Below are positions 35,899 to 43,611 of a stretch of 64,000 nucleotides of DNA, piece after piece. Below the pieces are notes generated by a model, which saw only the letters and a program-made list of their open reading frames with translations, ran no database searches and was not told the DNA's origin. Location of the stretch: assembly GCF_039523235.1 (NCBI RefSeq), contig NZ_BAAAEX010000008.1; one strand, given 5' to 3'. The stretch comes from Castellaniella ginsengisoli (GTDB lineage: Bacteria; Pseudomonadota; Gammaproteobacteria; Burkholderiales; Burkholderiaceae_B). The translations under genes and the position numbers were made by a program. Numbering within the stretch: position 1 is the stretch's first letter; every line of letters starts with the position of its first letter.

Positions 35899-37020
35899 CT
35901 AAACGCTCCGGCCGTGGAACACCTGCTCCCATAAGGCCATGATGCGCATGGTGCCGAAGCGGTCGCGCGCATCCGCGGCCCGGTCGGCCAGCCGCGCCCG
36001 CAGGTCGGCATCGGCCATCAGCATCGTCAGCCCGGCCGCGAGGGCATCCGGGTCGTCTGCCGGCCGGACCAGCACGCCGTCCAGGCCCTCGCGGATGATT
36101 TCCCGGGGGCCGGTATCGCAATCGGTGGCCACGCACGGCAGGCCGCAGGCCATGGCTTCGATGAGGGTATTGGACAAGCCCTCGGCCCGGGAGCTGAGCA
36201 CGTACAGGTCCGAAGCGCCGTACCAGGCCGCCATATTGCCGACGCGCCCCGGCAGGCTGACACGCTCGGCCAGGCCCAGTTCGTCGCGCAGGGCTTCGAG
36301 TGCGCCGCGCTGCGCGCCCTCGCCCAGGATGGTCAGATCCCAATCGGGAAACAGCGGCGCCAATTGCGAGAAGGCATGCAGCAGGCCGTCGAAGCCCTTG
36401 ACCGGATGCAGGCGCCCCACGGCCAGCAATCGCCGGCGGCCCGGCACGCGCGGCGGCTCCAGCACCGGTTCGCCGTCCGCCAGCGGCCAGCGCACGGCGT
36501 TGGGAATGACCTGGGCGTGCACGCCGGGCAGGTGTTCATCCAGCCATTGGGCCGTTCCCCGGGTGAGCGCGACGACCGCGTCGGCGCGCGGGTAGGCCCA
36601 GCGCCGCAGACGCTGCCAGAACATCGGCAGCGACTGGCCGGGGGGGTGGGTATGTTCGGTTGCGATCACGCGGGCACGCCCGCGGGCGGCCAGCACCGCC
36701 AGCACCGAACCCCGGGTCATCATGCCCAGCACGATGGCGGGCCGGTGACGGCGCACCAGCCGGCGCAATGCCTGGATCCGCCTCAGATTGCCCCACAGGG
36801 CGCCCAGCGGGCCGGTGCTGTCGCCGGCCAGCCCCAGGGCGCTGCGCCGCACGCCATCGGGCAGCGGATAGGCATCCTGGCTGTCATCGGTCTGGGTCAC
36901 GATCATCACCCGGCAGCCGCGCGCCTGCCAGCCGGCGGCCAGATCCACGGCCACGCGCTCGGCGCCGCCGCCCCGCAGCGAATGGATGACGATCATCAGA
37001 TCGACCCTGTCTGCGCTCAC
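35899..37020 (-). CDS. GT4-family glycosyltransferase
   Basis: 373 residues from the GTG at 37018-37020, preceded by AAGGAG eight bases upstream; the frame is open further upstream only as a shadow of the flippase gene. Motifs: VIHSLRGGGAERVAVDLA, AVGRLHPVKGFDGLLHAF, and SRAEGLSNTLIEAMACG. It is clearly related to the next gene downstream, suggesting duplication followed by divergence. Five bases separate it from the flippase stop codon. Sugar specificity unknown. Confidence 0.9.
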   Translation of the reverse strand: MSADRVDLMIVIHSLRGGGAERVAVDLAAGWQARGCRVMIVTQTDDSQDAYPLPDGVRRSALGLAGDSTGPLGALWGNLRRIQALRRLVRRHRPAIVLGMMTRGSVLAVLAARGRARVIATEHTHPPGQSLPMFWQRLRRWAYPRADAVVALTRGTAQWLDEHLPGVHAQVIPNAVRWPLADGEPVLEPPRVPGRRRLLAVGRLHPVKGFDGLLHAFSQLAPLFPDWDLTILGEGAQRGALEALRDELGLAERVSLPGRVGNMAAWYGASDLYVLSSRAEGLSNTLIEAMACGLPCVATDCDTGPREIIREGLDGVLVRPADDPDALAAGLTMLMADADLRARLADRAADARDRFGTMRIMALWEQVFHGRSV

Positions 37021-37025
37021 TCGAT

Positions 37026-38369
37026 TCACTCCTTCAGCGGCCGTGCGCGCCAAGCCAGGCCCAGGTAGCAGGTGTAGGACAGCGCGTACATCAGGGCGGT
37101 CGCCAGCATGATGCCCGCTGTACCCATGACGGGCGCCAGCACGGTGTTCATCCAGGCCTTGAGGCCGAAATTCAGGACGGCGATGGCGGCCATCCAGCCG
37201 TAGCGGTTCTGGCTGGCCAGCAGTTGAACCAGAATCAGCACGCCGAAATAGAACGGCAACTGGAGCAGGCCCCAGCGCAGCACGTGCGCCACGGCCAGGG
37301 TATCCTGGGCCGTGAAGGCGCCGCGCTCGAACAGCAGCGATACCAGCCACGGCGCCAGCCACCAGCCGGCCAGCACCACGACGGCGCCAATCCCCAGCAA
37401 GGCGAAGGACCATTTCAGCGCCATGGCGCGGGCATGGGCCGCATCGCCGCGCCCCTGGATGTCGGCCAGCACCGGCAAGGCGGCGCGCCCGACCGAGGCC
37501 GCACCCAGCCCGATCATCAGCGACAGCAGCCGCGCCGCATAGCCCAGGGTCGCATTGGCGTTGCCCCCCAGCCGGGCGGCCGTGTACTGATCGAGCGGGC
37601 CGACGAAGCTCATGGCCAGTTGCCCGAGCAGCATGATCCCCGCGGCGGCGGCCAGGCTGGACCACTGCGGCGCGCGCCGGCTCAGGCGCGGCCGGACCGG
37701 CACGCGATCGGCGCGCCGCGCCAGAAGATCCTGCCAAACGGCCTGGACGGCATAGCCCAGCAGCGTGCCCCAGAGCAAAGGCAGGATGCCCGCGCCGGCC
37801 GGCGCCGCCAGCACGCAGACCAGGATCGACAAGGCCGGCAGGCTGTCGAGCAAGGTATTGATGTGGCGCTCGTGGGCCCGCAGCCGCGCCGCGCCCAGCC
37901 CTGTCCAGATCGTGAAGAAGGCGGCGGGCGCAAAGCCCAGGATCAACAGCAGACTCATGTCGCGCACGGCGGGCGACAAGCCCTCCCCCGCCACGTCCAG
38001 AACCATGGGCCAGGCCAACCCCAGCAGGACGGCCGCCGCGATGCCCAGTACCCAGGCCCAGGCCTGCAGTTCGCCCAGGAATCGGCCGTGCAGGGCGGAT
38101 CCGCCCTGGCGGCTGCGCACCAGAGCGGGAATCAGCACCACGGAACAGGCGCCGACCAGCGTCACCGGCAGCCAGTTGGCGAGAGTCAGGGTGAACTGAT
38201 AGGCATCCACGACATCGCTGACGCCATAGCGGTACGCGACCGCCATTTCCTTGAGCGCCCCCACCGCCTTGCCCATCAGCAGAAAGAATGCGACGCGCGC
38301 CGCCCCCAGGGCGATGCGGCGGTGGTCGGTGTGCAGGCCCGCCAGCCTGCGCCTGAGCGGCCCGATCAC
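37026..38369 (-). CDS. MurJ/Wzx-type lipid-linked oligosaccharide flippase
   Basis: 447 residues and 12-14 membrane helices of the MOP superfamily. The segment LFERGAFTAQDTLAVAHVL and the N-terminal GKAVGALKEMAVAYRYG match the MurJ (MviN) branch more than classical Wzx. Because it lies inside a polysaccharide operon between an epimerase gene and glycosyltransferase genes, it most probably flips the undecaprenyl-linked glycan made by this operon, not lipid II. The housekeeping murJ should be elsewhere; that cannot be checked here. Confidence 0.85.
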   Translation of the reverse strand: MIGPLRRRLAGLHTDHRRIALGAARVAFFLLMGKAVGALKEMAVAYRYGVSDVVDAYQFTLTLANWLPVTLVGACSVVLIPALVRSRQGGSALHGRFLGELQAWAWVLGIAAAVLLGLAWPMVLDVAGEGLSPAVRDMSLLLILGFAPAAFFTIWTGLGAARLRAHERHINTLLDSLPALSILVCVLAAPAGAGILPLLWGTLLGYAVQAVWQDLLARRADRVPVRPRLSRRAPQWSSLAAAAGIMLLGQLAMSFVGPLDQYTAARLGGNANATLGYAARLLSLMIGLGAASVGRAALPVLADIQGRGDAAHARAMALKWSFALLGIGAVVVLAGWWLAPWLVSLLFERGAFTAQDTLAVAHVLRWGLLQLPFYFGVLILVQLLASQNRYGWMAAIAVLNFGLKAWMNTVLAPVMGTAGIMLATALMYALSYTCYLGLAWRARPLKE

Positions 38370-38408
38370 GCCAACCTCACAAACGACGGTCCGGTCCGCA
38401 CGTCCCGG

Positions 38409-39434
38409 TCAGCTCAGGAACTGGACGTACCAGGGCATGGCGACCTCCAGGCCCCGCAGGATGTCGAATTGCGGGTCATAGCCCAGCAGGCCGCGCGCCT
38501 TGGCGATGTCGGCCTGGGAATGGCGCACGTCGCCCGCGCGGAAATCGGCATGGCGCGGCGCGCGCGCATAAGCCACGCCGTTGCGGCCCAGGATGTCGCG
38601 CAGGTGCCCGAACAGCTCGTTGAGCGAGGTACGGGCATTGAAGGCGACGTTGTAGACCTGATTGGCGCCGTCATCGCCCGCCAGGGACGCCAGCACATTG
38701 GCCTGGACGACGTTGTCGATATAGCAGAAATCGCGGCTGGTCTCGCCATCGCCGTTGATCACGACCTCTTCGCCGCGAATCATGGACGACACCCACTTCG
38801 GGATCACGGCCGCATAGGCGCCGTCGGGATCCTGGCGCCGGCCAAAGACGTTGAAATAGCGCAGGCCGACGCTCTTGAAGCCGTAGGCGCGGGCGAAGAC
38901 GTCGGCATACAGCTCGTTGACGTACTTGGTGACCGCATAGGGCGAGAGCGGCTTGCCGATGAGATCCTCGACCTTGGGCAGGCCGGGGTGGTCGCCATAG
39001 GTGGAACTGGAAGCCGCGTAGACAAAGGATTCGACCTGGGCGTCGCGCGCCGCCACCAGCATGTTGAGCTGGCCGCCGACGTTGACCGCGTTGGTGGTGA
39101 TCGGGTCGTTGAGCGAACGCGGCACCGAGCCCAGCGCCGCCTGGTGCAGCACGTGGCGCACGCCCTTGACCGCCTGGGCGCAGGTATCCAGGTCGCGGAT
39201 GTCGCCTTCAATGAAGCGAAAGCGCGCCCAGCGCCCGGCGCCGACGCGGGATTCGACCTCGTCCAGGTTGCGCTGATAGCCCGTCGAGAAATTATCCAGG
39301 CCCACGACCGCCTGATCCAGGTCCAGCAAGGCTTCCAGAAGATTGGAGCCGATGAAGCCGGCGCAGCCCGTCACCAGCCAGGTGCGGGGTTGCGCCCGCA
39401 GTTCGGCCAGGACGGATTCATAGCGTGAAGTCAT
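38409..39434 (-). CDS. wbpP: UDP-N-acetylhexosamine 4-epimerase (WbpP/TviC type)
   Basis: 341 residues, extended short-chain dehydrogenase. NAD-binding TGCAGFIGSNL, catalytic Ser/Thr in ASSSTYGD and the Tyr-x3-Lys pair in YAVTKYVNE. It has the N-terminal extension of about 15 residues before the Rossmann fold typical of WbpP/TviC (UDP-GlcNAc or UDP-GlcNAcA C4 epimerases), unlike GalE. With the dehydrogenase gene just upstream it should yield UDP-GalNAc or UDP-GalNAcA. Confidence 0.88.
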   Translation of the reverse strand: MTSRYESVLAELRAQPRTWLVTGCAGFIGSNLLEALLDLDQAVVGLDNFSTGYQRNLDEVESRVGAGRWARFRFIEGDIRDLDTCAQAVKGVRHVLHQAALGSVPRSLNDPITTNAVNVGGQLNMLVAARDAQVESFVYAASSSTYGDHPGLPKVEDLIGKPLSPYAVTKYVNELYADVFARAYGFKSVGLRYFNVFGRRQDPDGAYAAVIPKWVSSMIRGEEVVINGDGETSRDFCYIDNVVQANVLASLAGDDGANQVYNVAFNARTSLNELFGHLRDILGRNGVAYARAPRHADFRAGDVRHSQADIAKARGLLGYDPQFDILRGLEVAMPWYVQFLS

Positions 39435-39443
39435 GCTCGGGCC

Positions 39444-40718
39444 TCAGAGACGCAGATCGGACTCGCTGGCGGCGAGCACGTATTTCAGGTCGTACAGCAC
39501 ATGCTCGGGCTTGCCCAGGGCGCGCAGCGCGGCGGCCCCCATGGCGGCGAACTGCTCATGCGCCACGGCCAGGATGATGCCGTCGTAGGCGCCTTCGGCC
39601 GGCTTGGACACCAGCGTCAGGCCGTACTCGTGCTGCGCCTCGGCCGCATCCACCCAGGGGTCGTAGACGTCCACCTCGATGCTGTATTCACCCAGCTCGC
39701 GCACGATGTCCACCACGCGGGTGTTACGCAGATCGGGGCAGTTTTCCTTGAAGGCCAGGCCCATCACCAGCACGCGCGAACCCTGCACCTGGATGCAGCG
39801 CTTGGTCATGGCCTTGACCAGTTGGGAGACCACGTAGCCCCCCATGGAATCGTTCAAGCGGCGGCCGGCCAGGATGATTTCCGGGTGGTAGCCGATGGAT
39901 TGCGCCTTGTGGGTCAGGTAGTACGGATCGACGCCGATGCAATGGCCGCCGACCAGCCCCGGCCGGAAAGGCAGGAAGTTCCATTTGGTGCCGGCGGCCT
40001 GCAGCACGTCCAGCGTATCGATGCCCAGGCGGTTGAAGATCAGGGCCAGCTCGTTGATCAAGGCGATGTTCACGTCGCGCTGGGTGTTCTCGATCACCTT
40101 GGCGGCCTCGGCGACCTTGATCGAGGGAGCCTTGTGCGTGCCCGCCGTGATGATCTGGCGATACAGCGCATCGACCAGTTCGGCGACTTCGGGCGTGGAG
40201 CCCGAGGTGACTTTGCGGATGGTGGCGACGCGGTGCTGCTTGTCGCCCGGATTGATGCGCTCGGGGCTGTAGCCCGCGTAGAAGTCAACGTTGAACTTCA
40301 GGCCCGAAATGCGCTCGAGCACCGGAACGCAGACCTCTTCCGTGGCGCCGGGATAGACCGTGGATTCATAGATGACGATGTCGCCGCGCTTGAGGACGCG
40401 GCCGATGGTCTCGCTGGCGCGCTCCAGGGGCGTCAGGTCCGGCTGCTTGTACTCGTCGATGGGCGTGGGAACGGTGACGATGAACACATTGGCGCTGGCC
40501 AGCTCGGCGGGATCGGCGGAAAAGCGCAGATGCACGGCCTCGGCAAGCTCGGGGCCGTCGACCTCGAGCGTATGGTCACGCCCGGCGCGCAATTCCTCGA
40601 TGCGCCGGGTGTTGATGTCGAAGCCCAGCACATCGCGGTGCTTGCCGAATTCGACCGCCAGCGGCAGGCCCACATATCCCAGACCGACGACGGCCAGACG
40701 GACGTCCTGAATGTTCAT
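39444..40718 (-). CDS. wbpO: UDP-N-acetyl-hexosamine 6-dehydrogenase (WbpO/TviB type)
   Basis: 424 residues, UDP-glucose/GDP-mannose dehydrogenase family. N-terminal AVVGLGYVGLPLAVEFG binds NAD+; the nucleophilic cysteine is in GLVGGHCIGVDPYYL; the C-terminal UDP-binding domain follows. Oxidises C6 of UDP-HexNAc to the uronic acid in two steps. The TviB/WbpO branch pairs with a TviC/WbpP epimerase, as here (nine bases apart). The product is therefore probably UDP-GalNAcA, an acidic sugar for a surface glycan. Confidence 0.9.
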   Translation of the reverse strand: MNIQDVRLAVVGLGYVGLPLAVEFGKHRDVLGFDINTRRIEELRAGRDHTLEVDGPELAEAVHLRFSADPAELASANVFIVTVPTPIDEYKQPDLTPLERASETIGRVLKRGDIVIYESTVYPGATEEVCVPVLERISGLKFNVDFYAGYSPERINPGDKQHRVATIRKVTSGSTPEVAELVDALYRQIITAGTHKAPSIKVAEAAKVIENTQRDVNIALINELALIFNRLGIDTLDVLQAAGTKWNFLPFRPGLVGGHCIGVDPYYLTHKAQSIGYHPEIILAGRRLNDSMGGYVVSQLVKAMTKRCIQVQGSRVLVMGLAFKENCPDLRNTRVVDIVRELGEYSIEVDVYDPWVDAAEAQHEYGLTLVSKPAEGAYDGIILAVAHEQFAAMGAAALRALGKPEHVLYDLKYVLAASESDLRL

Positions 40719-40761
40719 TGATTTCTCCCCGGCACCGATGCCGATTTGACTGGATTGAATT

Positions 40762-41904
40762 TTAATCGCGCCGCACGCCGCGGCCCAAGGACGGCAGCAG
40801 CAGCCAGCGTGGCCTGCGCCAGGTCGCCAGGCGGATGTACAGCCAGATATAGACGGCGGCGAAGGCCCCCATGCTGAGACACAGTATCCAGGCGTTGTCC
40901 CACCAGAGGGTCGCGGGCACCAGCCCGATCAAGGCCAGCGCCCACAGGTAGGGCGAAGTCATGGCGTTGCACAGCGCCGGCAGCGCGTGGCGGCGGTCGC
41001 GGCTGAAGGTCACGCGCACCAGGCGGCGGAACACCAACTGGTGCAAGTGCAGCGCGTCGGGCTGGTCCACGGGGACGCCGCGCTTGAATTTGCGGCGCCA
41101 GATGGAGAACAGCGTCTCGAAGACCGGATAGAACAGGACGGCCAGCGCGTAGAAAGGCGAGACGCCGGGATTGCGCACCACCAATTGCACGGCCAGCTCG
41201 GCCAGCATGAAACCGACGAAATAGGCCCCGCCGTCGCCCAGGAAAACCCGGCCGAAAGGGAAATTCCAGACCAGGAACCCCAGGGTCGCGGACGCCAGGG
41301 CCGTGGCGATGAGAAAGATGGGCATGTCCTGGACCTGCCAGGCGACCAGGGCGAGCGACACCGCCATCAGGGTGGCGATCATGCCCGCCAGCCCGTTCAT
41401 GCCGTCGATGATGTTGAGGGCATGGGTGCAGCCGCCGACCGCCACCATGGTGAACAGCAGCGAGATGATCGGCCAGGCCGACAACAGCGAATCGGCCCAC
41501 GACAGGCCCACGCGCGATACGCCGCCCAGCAGCCACCAGGCGATGGCGGCCGATATGAAGGCGGCCAGCAGGCGTTTGCCCGAGCCGATGTCCTTGGTGA
41601 TGTCCTCGAGCAGCCCGGCGACGAAGACCGGCATGGCGGAGACGAACAACGCGGGCCACAACCAGGTCAGGGTCATGTTGCTGGGGCCCAGCACCAGCAG
41701 GCCGGCCAGACTGCCGGCCACCACGGCCAGCCCGCCGACCCGGGGCGCCGCATGGGCGTGCATGGCCTGGGGCTTGTGCATGTCCGTATCGCCCGTCAGG
41801 CGGCCGTGCCAGCGTTCAGAAACGACAATGAGGCCGCCGACCATGAAGGCCACGATGCCGATGATCGGCCAGCCGAACGTTGCGGACAAATTGGAGGCGT
41901 TCAA
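40762..41904 (-). CDS. Polyprenyl-phosphate sugar-1-phosphate transferase (WecA/WbpL type)
   Basis: 380 residues, about eleven membrane helices, MraY/WecA family. The metal/substrate loops are visible: LLEDITKD, NIIDGMNGLAG and FLGDGGAYFVGF, plus the HHL-type LHLHQLVFRR region near the end. It transfers a HexNAc-1-phosphate to undecaprenyl phosphate and starts glycan assembly. First gene of the operon that continues with dehydrogenase, epimerase, flippase and glycosyltransferases. The putative small RNA gene ends about 100 bases upstream, so the operon needs its own promoter in 41905-42006, or read-through. Confidence 0.9.
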   Translation of the reverse strand: MNASNLSATFGWPIIGIVAFMVGGLIVVSERWHGRLTGDTDMHKPQAMHAHAAPRVGGLAVVAGSLAGLLVLGPSNMTLTWLWPALFVSAMPVFVAGLLEDITKDIGSGKRLLAAFISAAIAWWLLGGVSRVGLSWADSLLSAWPIISLLFTMVAVGGCTHALNIIDGMNGLAGMIATLMAVSLALVAWQVQDMPIFLIATALASATLGFLVWNFPFGRVFLGDGGAYFVGFMLAELAVQLVVRNPGVSPFYALAVLFYPVFETLFSIWRRKFKRGVPVDQPDALHLHQLVFRRLVRVTFSRDRRHALPALCNAMTSPYLWALALIGLVPATLWWDNAWILCLSMGAFAAVYIWLYIRLATWRRPRWLLLPSLGRGVRRD

Positions 41905-42006
41905 TTAAACCCCGTCAGAGCAAAACAAGATTATCGGTCAAATTTGTAACTTGCGGCGCGAGGCAACGGATACAGGTGCAACAAAAGAACTTCCGGGAAA
42001 AAAGAC

Positions 42007-42039
42007 AAAAAAAAGCCCAAGATCCGAAGATCCTGGGCT
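42007..42039 (-). terminator. Intrinsic terminator of the small RNA
   Basis: Minus strand AGCCCAGGATC-TTCG-GATCTTGGGCT (42014-42039), an 11-bp stem with one G-T pair and a UUCG tetraloop, followed by a run of T (42007-42013). One of the cleanest intrinsic terminators in the window. It lies about 100 bases before the polysaccharide operon start. Confidence 0.93.
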
Positions 42040-42159
42040 AAATCCACCAAAGGAGGAGGGTGGAGGAGACAACCTGGGCATGTCGGGCTTCAAGGAACCT
42101 GGATTCCGAGCCGCCGTGATTAGGGGTTTTCCCGCTGCAATCACGTTTCGACATCCGAT
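42007..42159 (-). ncRNA. Candidate small RNA with anti-Shine-Dalgarno loop
   Basis: About 150 nt between coq7 and the polysaccharide operon. Reading the minus strand from a predicted start near 42159 there are four structures. (1) A stem GTGATT/AATCAC (42139-42144 with 42116-42121) with inner GGG-AAAA-CCC. (2) A nested stem GGCT..GGAA..TTCC..AGCC (about 42086-42112). (3) A hairpin TCCACC-CTCCTCCTTT-GGTGGA (42043-42064) whose loop contains CCTCCTTT, the same bases as the anti-SD tail of 16S rRNA. (4) A terminator hairpin with TTCG loop followed by a U-run. A promoter lies directly upstream. From memory, Rfam lists a Betaproteobacteria toxic small RNA family with an exposed anti-SD loop; this may be a member. 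Alternative: an attenuator leader of the downstream operon. Confidence 0.7.
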
Positions 42160-42165
42160 AAGCAA

Positions 42166-42195
42166 ATTATATAGAAAAATCTTGCTGCGATGCAA
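42166..42195 (-). promoter_or_regulatory. Sigma70-type promoter of the small RNA
   Basis: Minus strand TTGCAT (42190-42195), 18 bases, then a perfect TATAAT (42166-42171). An inverted repeat CTTGC-N6-GCAAG (42181-42196) overlaps the -35 element, and TTGTC-N4-GACAA (42206-42219) lies just upstream; either could be an operator. The stretch is markedly AT-rich against the background. Confidence 0.82.
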
Positions 42196-42264
42196 GATCA
42201 ATTTGTTGTCAATAGACAATACCGCGCGGTTCGTTGTTTTTTTGTCACCAACAAGGGTAAGCAC

Positions 42265-42978
42265 CTAGACACGATACGCGGTCATGGTCATGACCTTGGA
42301 CATCAGCCGCATCGCGCCCCGGACCGGAGCGGGCAAGGGAACCGCGCCATGGTCTTCGGCGGTGGTGCGGTGGCCGATCTCATCGTCGCGCATCTGCGTC
42401 ACGACCCGCCGCGAACGCCGGTCCTGCTGCGGCAACTCATTCAGGTGGCCGTCCAGATGCTCTTCGACCTGGCGCTCGGTCTCGGCCATGAAGCCCAGGT
42501 TGTACGGAATCCCGGCACGGCTGGCCGCCAGCCCCAGGCCGAAGGAGCCGGCATACCACAAGGGATTGAGCAGGCTCGGGCGGTCATGCAGTTCGTCCAG
42601 ACGCTGCCGGCACCAGGCCAGGTGATCGACTTCTTCTTCGGCCGCCCGCAGCAGCACCCGGCGGATTCCCTCGTCCCGGCACAGCAGCGCCTGGCCCCGG
42701 TACAGCGCCTGGGCGCAGATTTCGCCCACATGATTGACCCGCATCAGACCGGCGGCATGGCGGGATTCCGCCTCGGACAGCACCGGATCATCGGCGGCCG
42801 CCGGCCCGGCGGGATTGGCCCGTTCGTGCGCAACCGAGCCATCCAGGATGCGCAGGGCGCGGCCGGCTTCGATCAGGACCGCATCCAGCCAGCCGGTCCG
42901 GCGCCGCCAGCCCGAAGCCGGCCGCCGCCCGCCGGTATCCGCCGCCGTCCCGCCCGCTCGATAGGCCACCTGTTCCAT
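42265..42978 (-). CDS. coq7: 2-octaprenyl-3-methyl-6-methoxy-1,4-benzoquinol hydroxylase Coq7
   Basis: 237 residues from the ATG at 42976-42978, preceded by GAGG. Ferritin-like diiron hydroxylase of ubiquinone biosynthesis (C6 hydroxylation of demethoxyubiquinol). Iron ligands occur in RVNHVGEICAQALYRGQ, EEEVDHLAWC, ETERQVEEHLDGHL and MRDDEIGHR. The N-terminal 25 residues are variable and Arg-rich. It is the last gene of the oxidase operon, 12 bases after a membrane protein gene, so quinone synthesis and the oxidase may be co-expressed. Confidence 0.95.
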   Translation of the reverse strand: MEQVAYRAGGTAADTGGRRPASGWRRRTGWLDAVLIEAGRALRILDGSVAHERANPAGPAAADDPVLSEAESRHAAGLMRVNHVGEICAQALYRGQALLCRDEGIRRVLLRAAEEEVDHLAWCRQRLDELHDRPSLLNPLWYAGSFGLGLAASRAGIPYNLGFMAETERQVEEHLDGHLNELPQQDRRSRRVVTQMRDDEIGHRTTAEDHGAVPLPAPVRGAMRLMSKVMTMTAYRV

Positions 42979-42990
42979 GAAAGATCCTCG

Positions 42991-43599
42991 TCAACGATTC
43001 AGAAAGCGCCAGATCGGCTTGAGCTCGACCAGCAGCCAGCAGGACGGCAGAACGATGGCCAGGGCGATCAGGCCCCGGCCCGACCAATCCTGGTCGTCCT
43101 GGAGATAGGCATTGCACAGGCGGATGGGCTGATCCAGGTAGATCATGCCGACGATCGCGCTCATCCAGCAGAAATTGCCCAGGAAAAAGAGCTTGATGAC
43201 CACGTTGGAACGCCGCAACGACGCGCGCAGGAGCCATCCGCAAAACGGCAGACCCAGGTACTTGAATGCCGCCACGCGCCAATCCGTCAGGGCGTCGTCC
43301 AAGGCCTTGGGAATCATCCAGCCCGCCCCCACCAGACTGACCAGCAGCAGGCCGGGAATGCCATATTCATTATAGGACCAGGCCGCAGACGGGCGGGCAC
43401 TCCCGGCCGCAAGGCGGCGGGCATGCCAGGCCTGCTCGGCGCACAGCCCCGCCAGCACCAGCAAGGGAATCTGCACCAGCATGTGCAGGCTCATCAGCGC
43501 CGTCAACCGGGCGTGCAGGCCCACGGCAACGCCCAGGCAGGCCAGCGCGGCGATCCCCCAGGCCATCGACCCGGCCGGTTTGCGCTCGGAAGTACTCAT
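42991..43599 (-). CDS. Membrane protein of unknown function in the oxidase operon
   Basis: 202 residues with about six hydrophobic segments and a short basic N-terminus. The segment LMSLHMLVQIPLLVLAGLCAEQAW recalls the start of CtaG-type oxidase assembly proteins, but the match is short and the rest (SYNEYGIPGLLLVSLVGAGWMIPKALDDALTDW) is not one I recognise. It lies 12 bases after the SCO gene and 12 bases before coq7, so a role in oxidase assembly or copper handling is plausible. Function not assigned. Confidence 0.75.
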   Translation of the reverse strand: MSTSERKPAGSMAWGIAALACLGVAVGLHARLTALMSLHMLVQIPLLVLAGLCAEQAWHARRLAAGSARPSAAWSYNEYGIPGLLLVSLVGAGWMIPKALDDALTDWRVAAFKYLGLPFCGWLLRASLRRSNVVIKLFFLGNFCWMSAIVGMIYLDQPIRLCNAYLQDDQDWSGRGLIALAIVLPSCWLLVELKPIWRFLNR

Positions 43600-43611
43600 G
43601 ACGCCCCCTCG

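Noticed and set aside
35899..37737. 612-codon glycosyltransferase reading from 37737
   Set aside because: The part upstream of 37020 is antisense-frame noise within the flippase gene; the GTG at 37018-37020 with AAGGAG gives a normal-length GT4.
37026..38369. Essential lipid II flippase murJ
   Set aside because: The sequence is MurJ-like, but the position inside a glycan operon, tightly packed with glycosyltransferases, favours a dedicated oligosaccharide flippase.
41938..42264. 108-codon minus-strand ORF starting at 42264
   Set aside because: It crosses the promoter, hairpins and terminator of the candidate small RNA and contains no recognisable domain.
41905..42264. ops element (RfaH-type antitermination) before the polysaccharide operon
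   Set aside because: No GGCGGTAGC-like sequence is found on the coding strand of the leader.
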